A stretch of 64,000 nucleotides of DNA from Galaxea fascicularis (lineage: Eukaryota > Cnidaria > Anthozoa > Scleractinia > Euphylliidae). Positions 20,782-32,325 of this stretch are shown here, piece after piece. The notes beneath the pieces were generated by a model that was not told where the DNA came from, ran no database searches, and saw only the letters and a list, made by a program, of their open reading frames with translations. Location of the stretch: the NCBI GenBank assembly GCA_948470475.1, contig OX419341.1, positions 5,834,353-5,898,352 of the forward strand. The letters run 5' to 3'. The first letter of the stretch is position 1; each line of letters starts with the position of its first letter. A program made the translations under genes and the position numbers.

Positions 20782-23700
20782 ATGCCGCTTATCGTCAAGG
20801 TAAACCCGGACCACATAGCGGCGAATTATCCCGACATAAAATCGCCCGACGACCTGTTTTCGCCTCGTCCGGTAGAGACAGAGCTTAATGAACAATCGCC
20901 ATTACTGAGAGAGGAAATCAAAGCCAAGCATCGCGAATTTAGGAAGGCGGTTTCAAGAAAAATACGCCGAAGCCTGAAGATGAAACGTGTTCCCGTGCTG
21001 ATGTTGATTTTGATCGAGGTGTTTGAACGGTTTGCGTACTACGGAATCCTCATCAACTTTGTTTTGTTTCTCAACAAGTGCTGTGGATGGCCCATGTTTG
21101 TTTCCGTAGCGAGTGTTATGTCATTTTCTTGCGTTTCTTGGTTGATGTGCGCTCTAGCGGGTATCATGGCCGATTCTCGCTTTGGAAGATACAATACTAT
21201 TGTCAGTGGCTTCCTGGTATATTTCATTGGTACCGTGATTCTTGTAGTGGTTGCCTTTTTGATGGGACGCTTTTACTTTCGGACAGGAGAAGCTGTTACT
21301 GTAATTGACCAGCCCTGGATGTTGGTAATTCTTCTCGTCAGTTTACTGTTGGTTTCTGCAGGGGAGGGTGCTGTGAAGGCCAATCTATCCACATTTGGGG
21401 GGGACCAACTAAAAAGGGATGCTCCTTGTCCAGATTCCAAGACCCTGTTTAACTGGTTTTACTGGATGTCTAATGTCATTTCGCTGCTATGTCTAGCTGG
21501 AGTTACTTACTTACAACAAATGAGATGGCGTTTTGCATTTACAGTTGGGTTTGCAATTCCTGCATTTTCACTGACATTAGCATTTGTGTCATTTCTTTGC
21601 TGCCAAAAGTACTTTACTGTTAGGAGACCACATGGTACAGGATTGAGAAACATGTGGTTAATATTGCACCAAGCATGGTCTAGAAGAAATGCTGTTAAAG
21701 TGGAAGCAAGGTGGATGACAAATTAAGGCTCGTTTACAAAATTAATGATATCACTTTATATGGATAATAGTCCAGGCAAGACGTGCCTATATTTGTTTAT
21801 TTTATTATTATTGCGGGCCCAAGAGAGGCCCGCAACCCTAATCTTGACAGTGATCAGCGGATTGCGTATTACACGTGCGCGCCATGTTTATAACAGGGAT
21901 GCTGAAACCGGAAATTGAAATTTTGTTCTGCAACTAAGAACGATCAGAATGCGTAAAATGTGTCAATTATAACAGTTTGTCACATGGGATCAAAAAAATC
22001 GCAGAATTATTACCTCAGAGCTAAACCTTGAATGAGAACATTAATTCCAAGCTTTCCTTACTTGATTTAGACGAAAAAATGACCTCGGCGAGGTAGAAAA
22101 GAGAACGAAAGAAAAAACAGAACAGACAGCATATATTAAAACAACGCGTGAATTATTCGGTGTTCGAAATGGAAGCGAAAATAAAGCTTGCTTCTGGATA
22201 ATTTCAGCCTTAAAAGCTAGCAAATGGTCCAAATTACTTTCTGTATCCTTACAATTTCCTGTCTTGCATCTCTGAAAGATTTTGCCTCAATTTTGAGCAA
22301 ATAAACATTCCTCCGCGACCGGCGCCTTCTTCCTTCCTTGATCGAATATTTAATTAGCTAACTAGTGAGAATCGAAAGTAACGCCAATTTTCTGTCACGC
22401 TTTCAAAGCAAGGTACGCATTACCATCTTCTCTATTGCCAACATCTAAACAAAAGCTCTCCAAGTGCATTCAGGCCCGCACTTTCTAACCTGTGGTTACT
22501 ACTAGTTATTATTATTATTATTTATGGGCAAAATATGCTACTGTGGTAGCCAGTTTCATACTGGTTATGAATATGTGAATTGGGCTGATTGCATTTACAC
22601 ATATCTACAGTAGTATAATTACATTGTAGTTCAAGTTTCTCCTTGGTTTAAATTTTATTTTCCCTTGATTCTGGGCATGGTAATGTATCATGATGACTTT
22701 GAAACAAAGAAATACAGAAAGATTTCCAGACAGCCCCATAATTGTACATGCATCGCTGTTATACAGGCTTGTTTAAAAAATGAATAGAGTTAGAGTCACA
22801 AAATGCATTGTATCGGGCTGTTGGAAATCTTGCCAAAAATATTTAAAACAAGGATAAAATGTAACCACAACATATACTTGACCACTTGTCTGCATCTTGA
22901 CTGTGATCGTTATACGTGACCAAGGGGAATTGGAAGGTGCTTATTAAAGACTGGTCAAGTCACATCCAACAGGGTGAGCAATATCACTGGGTAACCATGA
23001 CAATCCTGTAAGTGGTAACCATTCGGCACCATCGCTTCTACCAGTTGAAGTAAATTCTTACCTTATGCTTACCTTAATGGAGGGATAGATTGGGAGGGAA
23101 GCCTTTGACAGCAATGTAAATGTTGCAGTTAAAAATTAAATTCAGCTAAAAAATTTTTAACAGGTTGAAAAAACCCTAATTTTCAATAATAATTTATTAG
23201 GCCTTGGAGACAAAGGGATTTGAGTGTCAGCCCAGGTTAAAAAAAATTTACCTGAATTTAATTTTGGTCTCAGACCTTTGCCATGTAATCAAGCTGTACA
23301 TTCATTGAATTCTCCCTGTGGAATCATCAGATTGCCCCACATCATGAAGGGACACTGTTGGCTAGCAAATAAGTCTTGAGTTTAACTTAAAGTGACTTCT
23401 CATTCCCCAAGTGGGGCATTGATCTTTTTAAAACATACCTACATGTATCCCAACACAATCTACATGTAGCCTTGTATGCATTATTGGCAATTTTGTTTTA
23501 ATAGTGACCATGACATTCATTTTCAGGGAACTTTTCCCAAAAAGCCATCTGGCGAGTGTATCATTCTCATCAGATGGAGACTGGCTTGACAAAGCCTTGG
23601 TCAGTTATGGTGGAACGTTTTTAGAAGCTGAAGTTAATGAGGTCCGGTCCATGCGTAAGGTTCTGGTGTTTTCTGTTCTCCTTATTCCTTACTGGATGAT

Positions 23701-26700
23701 TTATACTCAGGTTAGTATTATCCTACAACTACCAGTAACTAAGAGCACTTAATTAAGGTTACTTAAAAATAAGATCCTTTGGTGCATATCCTTACCCTTA
23801 GGTTAATACGTGTACCTCTTTCCTCCTCAGAGGTTTTTCTCCTCATAAGTTACTTTTTAAATCTCTCAGTTAGTAGTCACATGCTGTGATTGGTCAATTT
23901 AGCGGGCCATACTTCACTGTACGGCCCGCTAAATTTGAAAGTTTCCTTTTCCTTGCACCTGATTAATCTCAGAGATATAATAAATATCTTACTAACCTCC
24001 TTTTCTCAGTCTGTACTGTAAGTTACCGATCCTCGTTTTTATCCTGTTGATTTATGGCCCGCGCGCTTTGCGCTTGGTTAGTAAGAGGTATGTATGCGCT
24101 GGAAAAAACAAGGGACTGCTGAAAGACCCATTTTGGGAGAACGTTGTTGGGTCACCCCACAAGCCTGCGTAGCAAGTGTTACAGTGGGGTAATTCAGTGC
24201 TCAACGGCAGATTTCCGAATTTTGGTTGCCCTGGAAATAGGCGAGCACAAAAATAAGAAACGAACAGGGAGCGGAGGAGGGATGCCCCGTGTCTTATGTT
24301 TGCTCTGTCCCGATTTTTCACATATCCAGAATTCGGAAATTGGCTTTTGAGTACTAAAAACCCCATGGAAACGCTAGCTACACAGGCTACAACCCCCAGT
24401 AATTTAGACATTCTTCTCACATGTAGGTTGCACTCACCATTACAATCTATTGTAAGAAAGTGGCATTTTATTGATAGAAGTATTCAAGCCTCGATAATCC
24501 CATGGAATAATGCCAGTGGGAACTGTTAAACAGTCTACATGTGCCTAACCCTGGCTGTCACCACCCCTAGTGCTGGCCTGTTCTATTCAGCAAATGGGGC
24601 TGACCTCGTTGGGTCTTTGAGTCCGTACGTTAGTCCCTCATTTGGTGTTGCTGTCATGTACACCAAATGGAAGCTACTATAATCAGAATAATCAAGTAGA
24701 GTTTTGTCAACTTAGAAACCAGTGAAATGTGGACCCTTCTTTCCCCAGAAGGTTGGAGCTGCTTTTGTGACAAAAAAGAACAAACAAACGAAACCAAGAA
24801 GCAAACAAAAGAAAACAAAACAGAACAAAAATAATAAAAAACAGATTCAAGTAACAAAACATGCAAGTGGATGTCCCAAGAGCTCTTGTTATAGTACTGG
24901 GAAGGGAATGGCTTACATGTATCTATGTTGTAGTTCAAATTTATCTTTGGTTTAAAAATTTTCAAACCAGTTTAATTTTTGTTTTCCTTTTTCTCAGATT
25001 ATGGTAATGACTTTGAGACAAAGGGAAATCATAATTAAAGTGGTTTGAAAATTTTTAAACCAAAGAAAAATTTGAACCACAACATCTACAAGTATGTGGC
25101 TCATAAACAGTTATTATGACTTGAGGTTTTAATAAATAATGTACTTTTAGCTTTACAGCACATTCATCCTGCAAGGATTGCACCTGAAAGCAGATTATGG
25201 AGGTATCATCTTTCCTGCTGCTTGGCCCAGTCTCTTTGAGATTGTTATTCTGTTGATCTTAGTTCCTGTAATGGAGAGAGGTGTTTACCCGGGCCTTGCC
25301 AAGTGCGGTGTCACTGTGCCCATGCTATGGAAGGTTGTGATAGGGATGTTGTTGGCAGCTGGATCAGCGGTAATGGGTAAGTGCAGTGTACAGCAGTTTG
25401 CGCTGTTGTTTGTTTGTTTAATTAGTGTTTATTAATCATTTCAGTAATTTCTTGGTGCTGTGGTCTTCTTGAGCCAAGTCATGCAAAAAATTCCCAGCAA
25501 ACATGTTAACTTTGCATCAGAAACAAAGAATGGTTTCTGTAAAAACAAGAAATGCTTGTTGTTTATATCAAGGCATTTGAATGTTTACAAGCGTGAGTTT
25601 CATAAAGGTAATTAGGGGGTAAATGCTTCCCGAGCAAGTCAACATTACCACAAGATAAAGTACGTTGTATGTTTCAGCTCTACTCGCAATGATTATTGGA
25701 GTTGTGCTGTAATTACCCACAGGTCTCACCCGCTCCGTTTTCTCTCTACTGCACCTTCTATGAGTAATTTCCATGTTGCAAGGTACCAACAAAATCATTA
25801 TTGCTGACCAATTTACAAATTATCAACTCTGAAGCTACAGTTGACTGCTTACTGAGCTGCATACATCTGCTCTTTCAATCTGCTTTTCTCTTTAGCTGGT
25901 CATGTTGAAAGAGAAATGACAAGCAGTTTTTCTGATGCTGGCTCTGTGAACCACACTACCAGTGGCGAGACGTACCCTGTAGTTAGAGACTACTCCATTT
26001 GGTGGCAGATTCCCCAGTACACACTTATGGGCATGAGTGAAGTATTTACAAGTATTCCAGGTATTTGGGAATTCCTACATGTACTTGTAAATGTAAATGT
26101 AGAGAGTGCATAATTTTAGTGGGGCTGGCACATCTTTCAGAAATTGTGGCTGAAGTGATGATGTTGTGATTCAATTTTTTCAATTTTTGGTTCTTGTTTT
26201 TTTAAACTGGTTTACCTTTTTTAAACAGGTTTATTATTAATTTTTTTATCAATTTAGTTCATTTTCAAAACATAGTTCTTTTTTTCCCAACGTGACTACT
26301 ATTGTAAAATCAGTCACTGAGAACTGAAAAAGAACAAGAACGAGAAGAATGTTAGAACATCAAGAAGAAAATGAATGTAATGAACGAAGGAATGAACGAA
26401 CGAACAAACAAACGAATGCTCTTTTTATGCTATTAAAGTGGATGGGATTCAGTAGATGCAAGTCCAAGTACAGCTGCATTAATTAAAATATTATTGTTAG
26501 CTTTTTTATTGGAGGTTTGGACAGTTAAAGGTTTATGCTGTAAGTGACAGGTTGCCAGAAGAATTTGTTTTGTGTTTTATATCTCTGATAATTGAACTCA
26601 CAAATTATGTAACTACAACAATCAGGATATTCAATAACTGTGTTGAGTTTTCTCTTTTCCTTTTTTTTTTCTCCTAAGGTCTTCAGATGGTGCTTTCCAT

Positions 26701-27079
26701 GTGTCCTTCCACTCCTCAAAGCGTAACCTCAGCAGTCTACAACCTCATGATAAGTATTGGAAGCCTGCTCAGCCTTGGCATTTTGGCACTCACTGCCTAT
26801 CAATGGGGCTGGTATCCCAGAGCTGGAGATGCAGTAAGGGGTGCTTATCTGGGCAATGAAAAAGTTGCTTACTATTACTGGCTTCTGGCTGGTGTGATGG
26901 TTGTCACAGCATTTTTGACAATGATTATTGGCGGCAACTATGACACCGGGCTAAACAGAGATAAATTTAGGCATCAGCCACTGGTGAATGAGGAACCTTT
27001 GCATTATGAGCAGCTCGCACCAGCAGAGTCTGTCAGTAGAACTGGTGTTCAGACAAGGGACTTTGTAGAGCTTAGCTGA
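20782..27079 (+). CDS. SLC15A4: Proton-coupled oligopeptide/histidine transporter, SLC15A4-like
   Basis: Exons 20782-21710, 23527-23710, 25151-25376, 25896-26060 and 26679-27079 sum to 1905 bases, giving 634 residues in one unbroken frame. It is a POT/PTR family member. ERFAYYG sits within the family's ExxERFxYYG proton-coupling motif (residues 79-88). A GIMADSRFGRY loop follows, then FNWFYWMSN, with repeated hydrophobic segments consistent with 12 membrane passes. The N-terminus carries an acidic dileucine EQSPLL (37-42), which in this family directs endolysosomal sorting. SLC15A3/4 proteins export histidine and di- or tripeptides from lysosomes with protons. The orthologue choice (A4 rather than A3) is inference. 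Met20782 was chosen over the in-frame Met20740 because its N-terminus looks cytosolic; the upstream start would add 14 residues. Confidence 0.88.
21805..22520. repeat. Repeat stretch bounded by ATT tracts and GCGGGCC ends
   Basis: ATTATTATTGCGGGCCC near 21805-21823 and CAGGCCCGCAC near 22472 have inverted GC-rich ends, with TTATTATTATTA at about 22508. It is probably a non-autonomous element in transporter intron 1; boundaries are uncertain. Confidence 0.4.
22621..22880. mobile_element. Foldback MITE with a second MITE nested inside
   Basis: The outer element reads ATTGTAGTTCAAGTTTCTCC at the left and AAAATGTAACCACAACATAT at the right, the same family as 24919-25090 and 38443-38583. Between 22717 and 22832 sits another inverted-repeat element with ends AAGATTTCCAGACAGCCC and GGGCTGTTGGAAATCTT. 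Confidence 0.65.
24162..24388. mobile_element. MITE-like element with GCCTGCGTAGC ends
   Basis: The left end AAGCCTGCGTAGCAAGTG is the imperfect complement of the right end ACGCTAGCTACACAGGCT. Inside, TTTCCGAATTTTGG and CAGAATTCGGAAATTGG form a second inverted pair. It is in transporter intron 2, and related sequence occurs near 11900-11970. Confidence 0.6.
24919..25090. mobile_element. Foldback MITE (ATGTTGTRGTTCAA family)
   Basis: The ends are imperfect inverted repeats: CTATGTTGTAGTTCAAATTT at the left and AAATTTGAACCACAACATCT at the right. The centre reads ATGGTAATGACTTTGAGAC. Two related copies lie in this window. Confidence 0.75.
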
Positions 27080-27153
27080 AAAAGTTATGATTTAACTATG
27101 AATCTAGGGGTTCAAATTATTTATCGTGTTAATGAAGATTATTATTTTACAAC

Positions 27154-27159
27154 AATAAA
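27154..27159 (+). promoter_or_regulatory. Polyadenylation signal AATAAA of the transporter
   Basis: It is 75 bases after the stop at 27079, giving a short 3' UTR. Confidence 0.65.
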
Positions 27160-28784
27160 AGTCTCAATTTGTACTCTTTCCTGCCTTTGTACAATTTATT
27201 AGATGGCTCGTTAAGAATTAATTAAAATAATTATATTACTGGCTACCTGGAATAACCATGGGGACATGAAAATCGTTGCTTGAGCTGTTAACAGTTCATG
27301 TGAAATAGCGGGATGAATTACCAGTCACCTTCATTAGAAAGGTTCTCAGAACAAGGTTTGAATCAAAATTGGGCTGTGTTTTTGTCATGAGTTCATCCCC
27401 ATATGTATAATAATGTCCAGGGATATAGGTGTAGATAGATAATCAAGGAGTAAAGTCATTTTTACACCAAACATTAATTTTTGCTTGCTTGATCCAACTA
27501 ACAAAACTGTGAGGCAGTAACAGTAATGATGTTTTTATGAAAAAAAAAAAATTATATTTTTATCTTTTTACTTTGGTAATAAATGTACTTTAGTGTAAAT
27601 TCTCAGGACCCCCAGGAAGACCATGTAAATATTGATATTGCATTGATAGTGACACAAAACTGAATTATTCTGCACTTGTATTTCATAAAGAATATAATCC
27701 CAGTACAGGTAACTTTTTCTTTCTTGTTGCTGGATTGAACTTCCCCACTACTAATAATTTATTTATGTCCAGGATAAGGGGGTTGGTTTCTAAAAAAACT
27801 TTGTTGCTGAGTTGCTGAGTTATTTATTAAAGTAGGTATTAAGTTCATATCTCAGACTGAACCACATAATTATTAAGATGACCACATATTTAGCAATTAT
27901 TGTACAACAAAATGAGGTCTGATAAATTGCCAGCATGAGTCACTGCCCAGTGTGAGATAGAATCTAGAAAAGATCAAAACAGCCAGGAAAAAAGGAAAAA
28001 CACTGTTGACATTAGTGCAAAGCACAGAAAGTGATTTGCTCTCTGTAAAATGGTCTTGTTTTTCTTTTTCAAAGTGCAAATATCGCAGGATGTTGCTGTG
28101 TGATATCTATAAAATGCCCTGGTCTCAGGAAATATTGTGGATAAGTACCACAGTAAATACTAAACACTTTGTGGTACACATACGCCAAAGTCACTGTAAA
28201 AATATACCCTAGTGAATGGCTAGAACCTCTGACTGAGCCCAACCAGCCAATGGTGATAACCGAAGAAAAACCTTAATCCCACCTAACAGTTTACCACTGG
28301 TCCGGCAGCACTGTAACCTGATAAGAGTATAAAAATGAGATGCCATGTGGAAAACTTTAAAAAATCCAGAAGAATAGCATCAACCCGTGTTTGGTTGTCA
28401 AGCGTAGAATGATGCCCAATAAAGTAATCAAAATAGGCTGTGTTTCACAGGAAACCTTTCCTAAAGGTGTGCTGAGGATTGCAAAAAAAGTAATCCTGTA
28501 ATGTTGCAGATAACTTCTACAGTTGGCTTTGCCGCACCTTTCTTCCTTGATTTTCCCCCAGTGTATTCCAAGTCTAGTCCGTCAGTCCAATAGTCCGTTC
28601 CATCATTCCCAAATATACCAGCCTGCTCAGCGTGTGAGGAATATGTCCAGCAGTGAACTGCAATAGTGCGCCAAAGCGAGGCAAAAACATGGCGGAGGAA
28701 AACGTGTAAAGAACTGTAAAGAATCGAACAAGAATAACGTAAAACGGAGTGCTGCCTATAGCGTTAACTTCCTTTTTCGCCATC
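27160..28784. other. Intergenic DNA, transporter 3' end to SDAD1 start
   Basis: AT-rich sequence with no supported gene. The SDAD1 promoter should lie in the last few hundred bases; no clear TATA box was seen. Confidence 0.55.
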
Positions 28785-31700
28785 ATGAGTGATAGAAACA
28801 GGAATAAGTTGCCTAACAACTTGCCCCAGTTGCAAAATCTTGTGAAAAGGGACCCTGACTCGTACAGAGAGGAGGTAGGCAAGAGTTGTATGTTACACAC
28901 GTGGAACTACAGTACAGCTCAGAGATAAGCGAACCAAAATGTGCGAATAATACGCGTAACGGAATGCACGGATACTAGAAATGTGTCATTAGAATGCATG
29001 AGCTAGCCTATTTTTTTCTTTTATAATTATTGTAGAAAGGTCATTGTTGATTTCATTGGGCACAGGATGTTGAAGGATTACTGAAAATTATATTGCCAGC
29101 GATTACAAAGCGTTGTTTCTAGGTTATCACAGAAGTTTTCTCACCTGATTGTGATCATCTGTAACCATCACAATAACTGATTTTTCCAATGCATGTCCGT
29201 AATTTGATAGTAGTTACCTGCGCGTGCGCTGTGCATGTACTTAACAGGGGAAAATGTAAACTTATTGAATTCTTGAAAAATTTCTTAACTTTATGAAAGA
29301 TAAGCAGTAAATTAAGAATACACCCTCTCCTGGATTTAGATGTGCGTGGATCCTGTTTAATTTCATGATCATGTTATGAAAAGAGTCAAGTCTGACTGTT
29401 TCAAGTTATAGTAGGTGTCCATCCACAGTACATACTGGGACCAAAGAAATTTGGGAAAGATTTCCACACAGCCTCTTACATTAATATAATTTGTACATGC
29501 ATCACTGTCATACTAACCTTCTTAAAAAAACATAGAGAGTTTGAGTCATAAAATGTATGTATTATTGAACTATGTATGGGTCTGTGTGTATTAATCTTTC
29601 TGAAATTTTATATAAATGTATTGCTTTCCATTTTCTTCAGTTTCTTCAACAGTTTAGGCACTATGAGTCCAACCTACAGATTTTTCAGCTTGATCCCTCA
29701 AATGCAAATAAAACTCTTGGAGACTTGGTTATGTTTATTAGCCAGGTAGGAAATAAATTTAAAGGTAGATACTTAGCATGTCTGCAAATATTATTAATGA
29801 CCAACCATTCACCATTTAGTTGCAATGATGTGGACGTTTGAGAGAGCAGCTGGGCTAAAGGGGTTTGTAACCAGGAAGGGAGTAAATGTATGCAAGTAGT
29901 ACTCGGTAAGAAGAAGATGAGCACTGTGTTCTTAAGGTCCAGGCACTGGCATGGGCAAATAATTTTTTGTTCACTTGCAAATGTATTTTCTGATGGCCAG
30001 TTGTGAGTGCTTAAAAGTAATTTTACTTGTTTAGAACTTAGCCCAAACAATGTTGCCCCTTTTAATCCTTATGATTGTTTTAATGTGTCTAGGTTGCACA
30101 CTGCTATACAGATGAATTAGAAACCTTTCCGCAAGATCTGATAGACGTCCTACAAAGACACCACAGTGTTATGGATGCAGAGCTTAGAATGGTATTGTAC
30201 AGTACTGAAGTGTGAAATGACAGACATGCATTATCCATTTTAACTCATAAAGCTAGTGACAAAGCAGTCAGTCAGTTGCTTGCTTACCCACTCACTTATT
30301 CACTTAATTAACAGCTGCACATGTAGGTTGTTTTGTGTTAATTTAATACATGATTATTAATCCTTGTGCCTGACCCACATTAATTTATATTTTTATGCTA
30401 TCTAAGTATTCTAGTAAGAGTAATTTCAGTGTCCTATTAAAATGTCTTGTCAGTGCTACAAAAGTGAATGTTGCAGGTGTCGTTTGAATTTTTTCAGTTT
30501 GCATGTACAGGTAGTATTAATTTTGATCTTATTTTTGATAGTTTGTCACAATTCATACAGAATTGAGAATTTATTTATTGTATGAATAATGGCCCACTTT
30601 GAAGAGGGTTGTCTCCTGCCATACATTTCTCTGTAAAAATTGGCAAGTTTGACATCTCGTTTTTCCACAAGTTTGTGGCCAATTCTTATGAAACTTTGCA
30701 TATTTACTAAATTTAGCATGATAAATTGATCTACAATGCATGGAGGTTGTTTTCTGTTTGTATGAAAAATACGAAAAATTGTTATTTTGCGTGGCATAAT
30801 TTCTTCAAAGTGGTGCATTTTGTGAGCTTCTCTGTTCTTTCTCCTCTGTAGACATTTTGTCGCTCTCTTATTCTTCTTCGGAACAAAAACTTGTTATCAC
30901 CTACAAGGTAAGTCAAAATGTCCTTTCTGGGGATCAAAAAATCAATTATTAATAAACATTCAATAACTTCAAAGTAATATTTTTGTCAAACAATTTGCAT
31001 TCGAATTTTAAACAATATGAATGATTGCGTCTAATTTGTTTGTGGATTACTTCAATTGTGCAAATGCATGTTGATTTCAACAAAATGTGTCTGCAGACAG
31101 CTTACATTTTTTCTTGTCTCTCATTAGTCTTCTGGAGCTCTTCTTCAGATTGTTCAGATGTAAGGATAAACTACTGAGGCAGGTTTTATACAGTCACATT
31201 GTGACAGATATCAAGAATATTAATGCAAAACACAAGAACAATAAAGTTAATTATGTGAGTATTGAAACTACAACTTAGTGGTATAATAATAAAAATAAAA
31301 TAAAATAAAATTGACTTGATTTGATAATTATTTTCAGATCAAGTCAGTTTTATTTTTCACACATTACAACAAAAAAACAAAATTAGCCGGCCTGCAGGTA
31401 GCTTAAGGCTAATCTAGGCCGACCAGACTTACTATTAATTAAGGGATAATGGATAAATTATCAGTAAAATAGGAAAAACATACAAAATCAAGAATGTTAT
31501 TAAAGGTCTTGAGTAAAACATTAACAAGAAGTGAGGGAAGACAGGGCAAAAAAAAAAACGGTAATAATACAAACTGAGAAAAGGAAAAATGAGGAGATTT
31601 TTAGCTATTCAAATAGTCTTACTTTTTGCACTATTAAAGGCATTTCAATGTAATCATTATATTTTTTGTTTTCCAAGATATCAAAGAGAACACAATTAAT

Positions 31701-32292
31701 TTTCCTTACGCGAAAAAGATCATTTATACATGTATTCCTAATCTAGTGCTTTGGACAAAGAAATTTCCAGAGGTGGATGATCGCATATTGTATGAATGCA
31801 CAGTGGAAGTTTTATGAAATAGTTTCAAGATGGTATAATTATGATTATGTAGAGACCACAGCAATATGTATATACCTCTTACTAACTGAGTTTGAGGTCC
31901 ACACTGCAAGTTACAGACTGGGTTTTTTAAGTTTATTCAAATTATGATTGTGACAGTTCATCCTTAAAGTGGTGAGCCAAAATTTGGCCTGGTTTGAAAT
32001 CCTCTGCATTGTCAACAAAGGTTTCATTTAAGATTTTGAACAGTTAGTGCACCTGGGCAGGATAGTTAACTTGGCTGTGTTTATTTTTATTGGAAAAATA
32101 GCAAGGATGTTAAAAGCAGCTAGGCAAAGCTATGGTCACCATACAGGGATTCTAAAAGCTGACATTTTAAAATTGGATTTGCTCTGATGCAGGGCTATGC
32201 TCAAAACGTCAGCTTTCAGAATTCCTGTACAGTGGTGAATTTACATTATTGACTCCATTGATAAAAACAATTTTTTTGTTCACAACTCCCCT

Positions 32293-32325
<33 letters not shown>

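Noticed and set aside
24052..24420. 122-codon - frame
   Set aside because: It lies across an inverted-repeat element in transporter intron 2; no domain was recognised.
28574..28900. 108-codon - frame across the SDAD1 start
   Set aside because: It is antisense to SDAD1 exon 1 and has no domain; SDAD1 has full splice and phase support.
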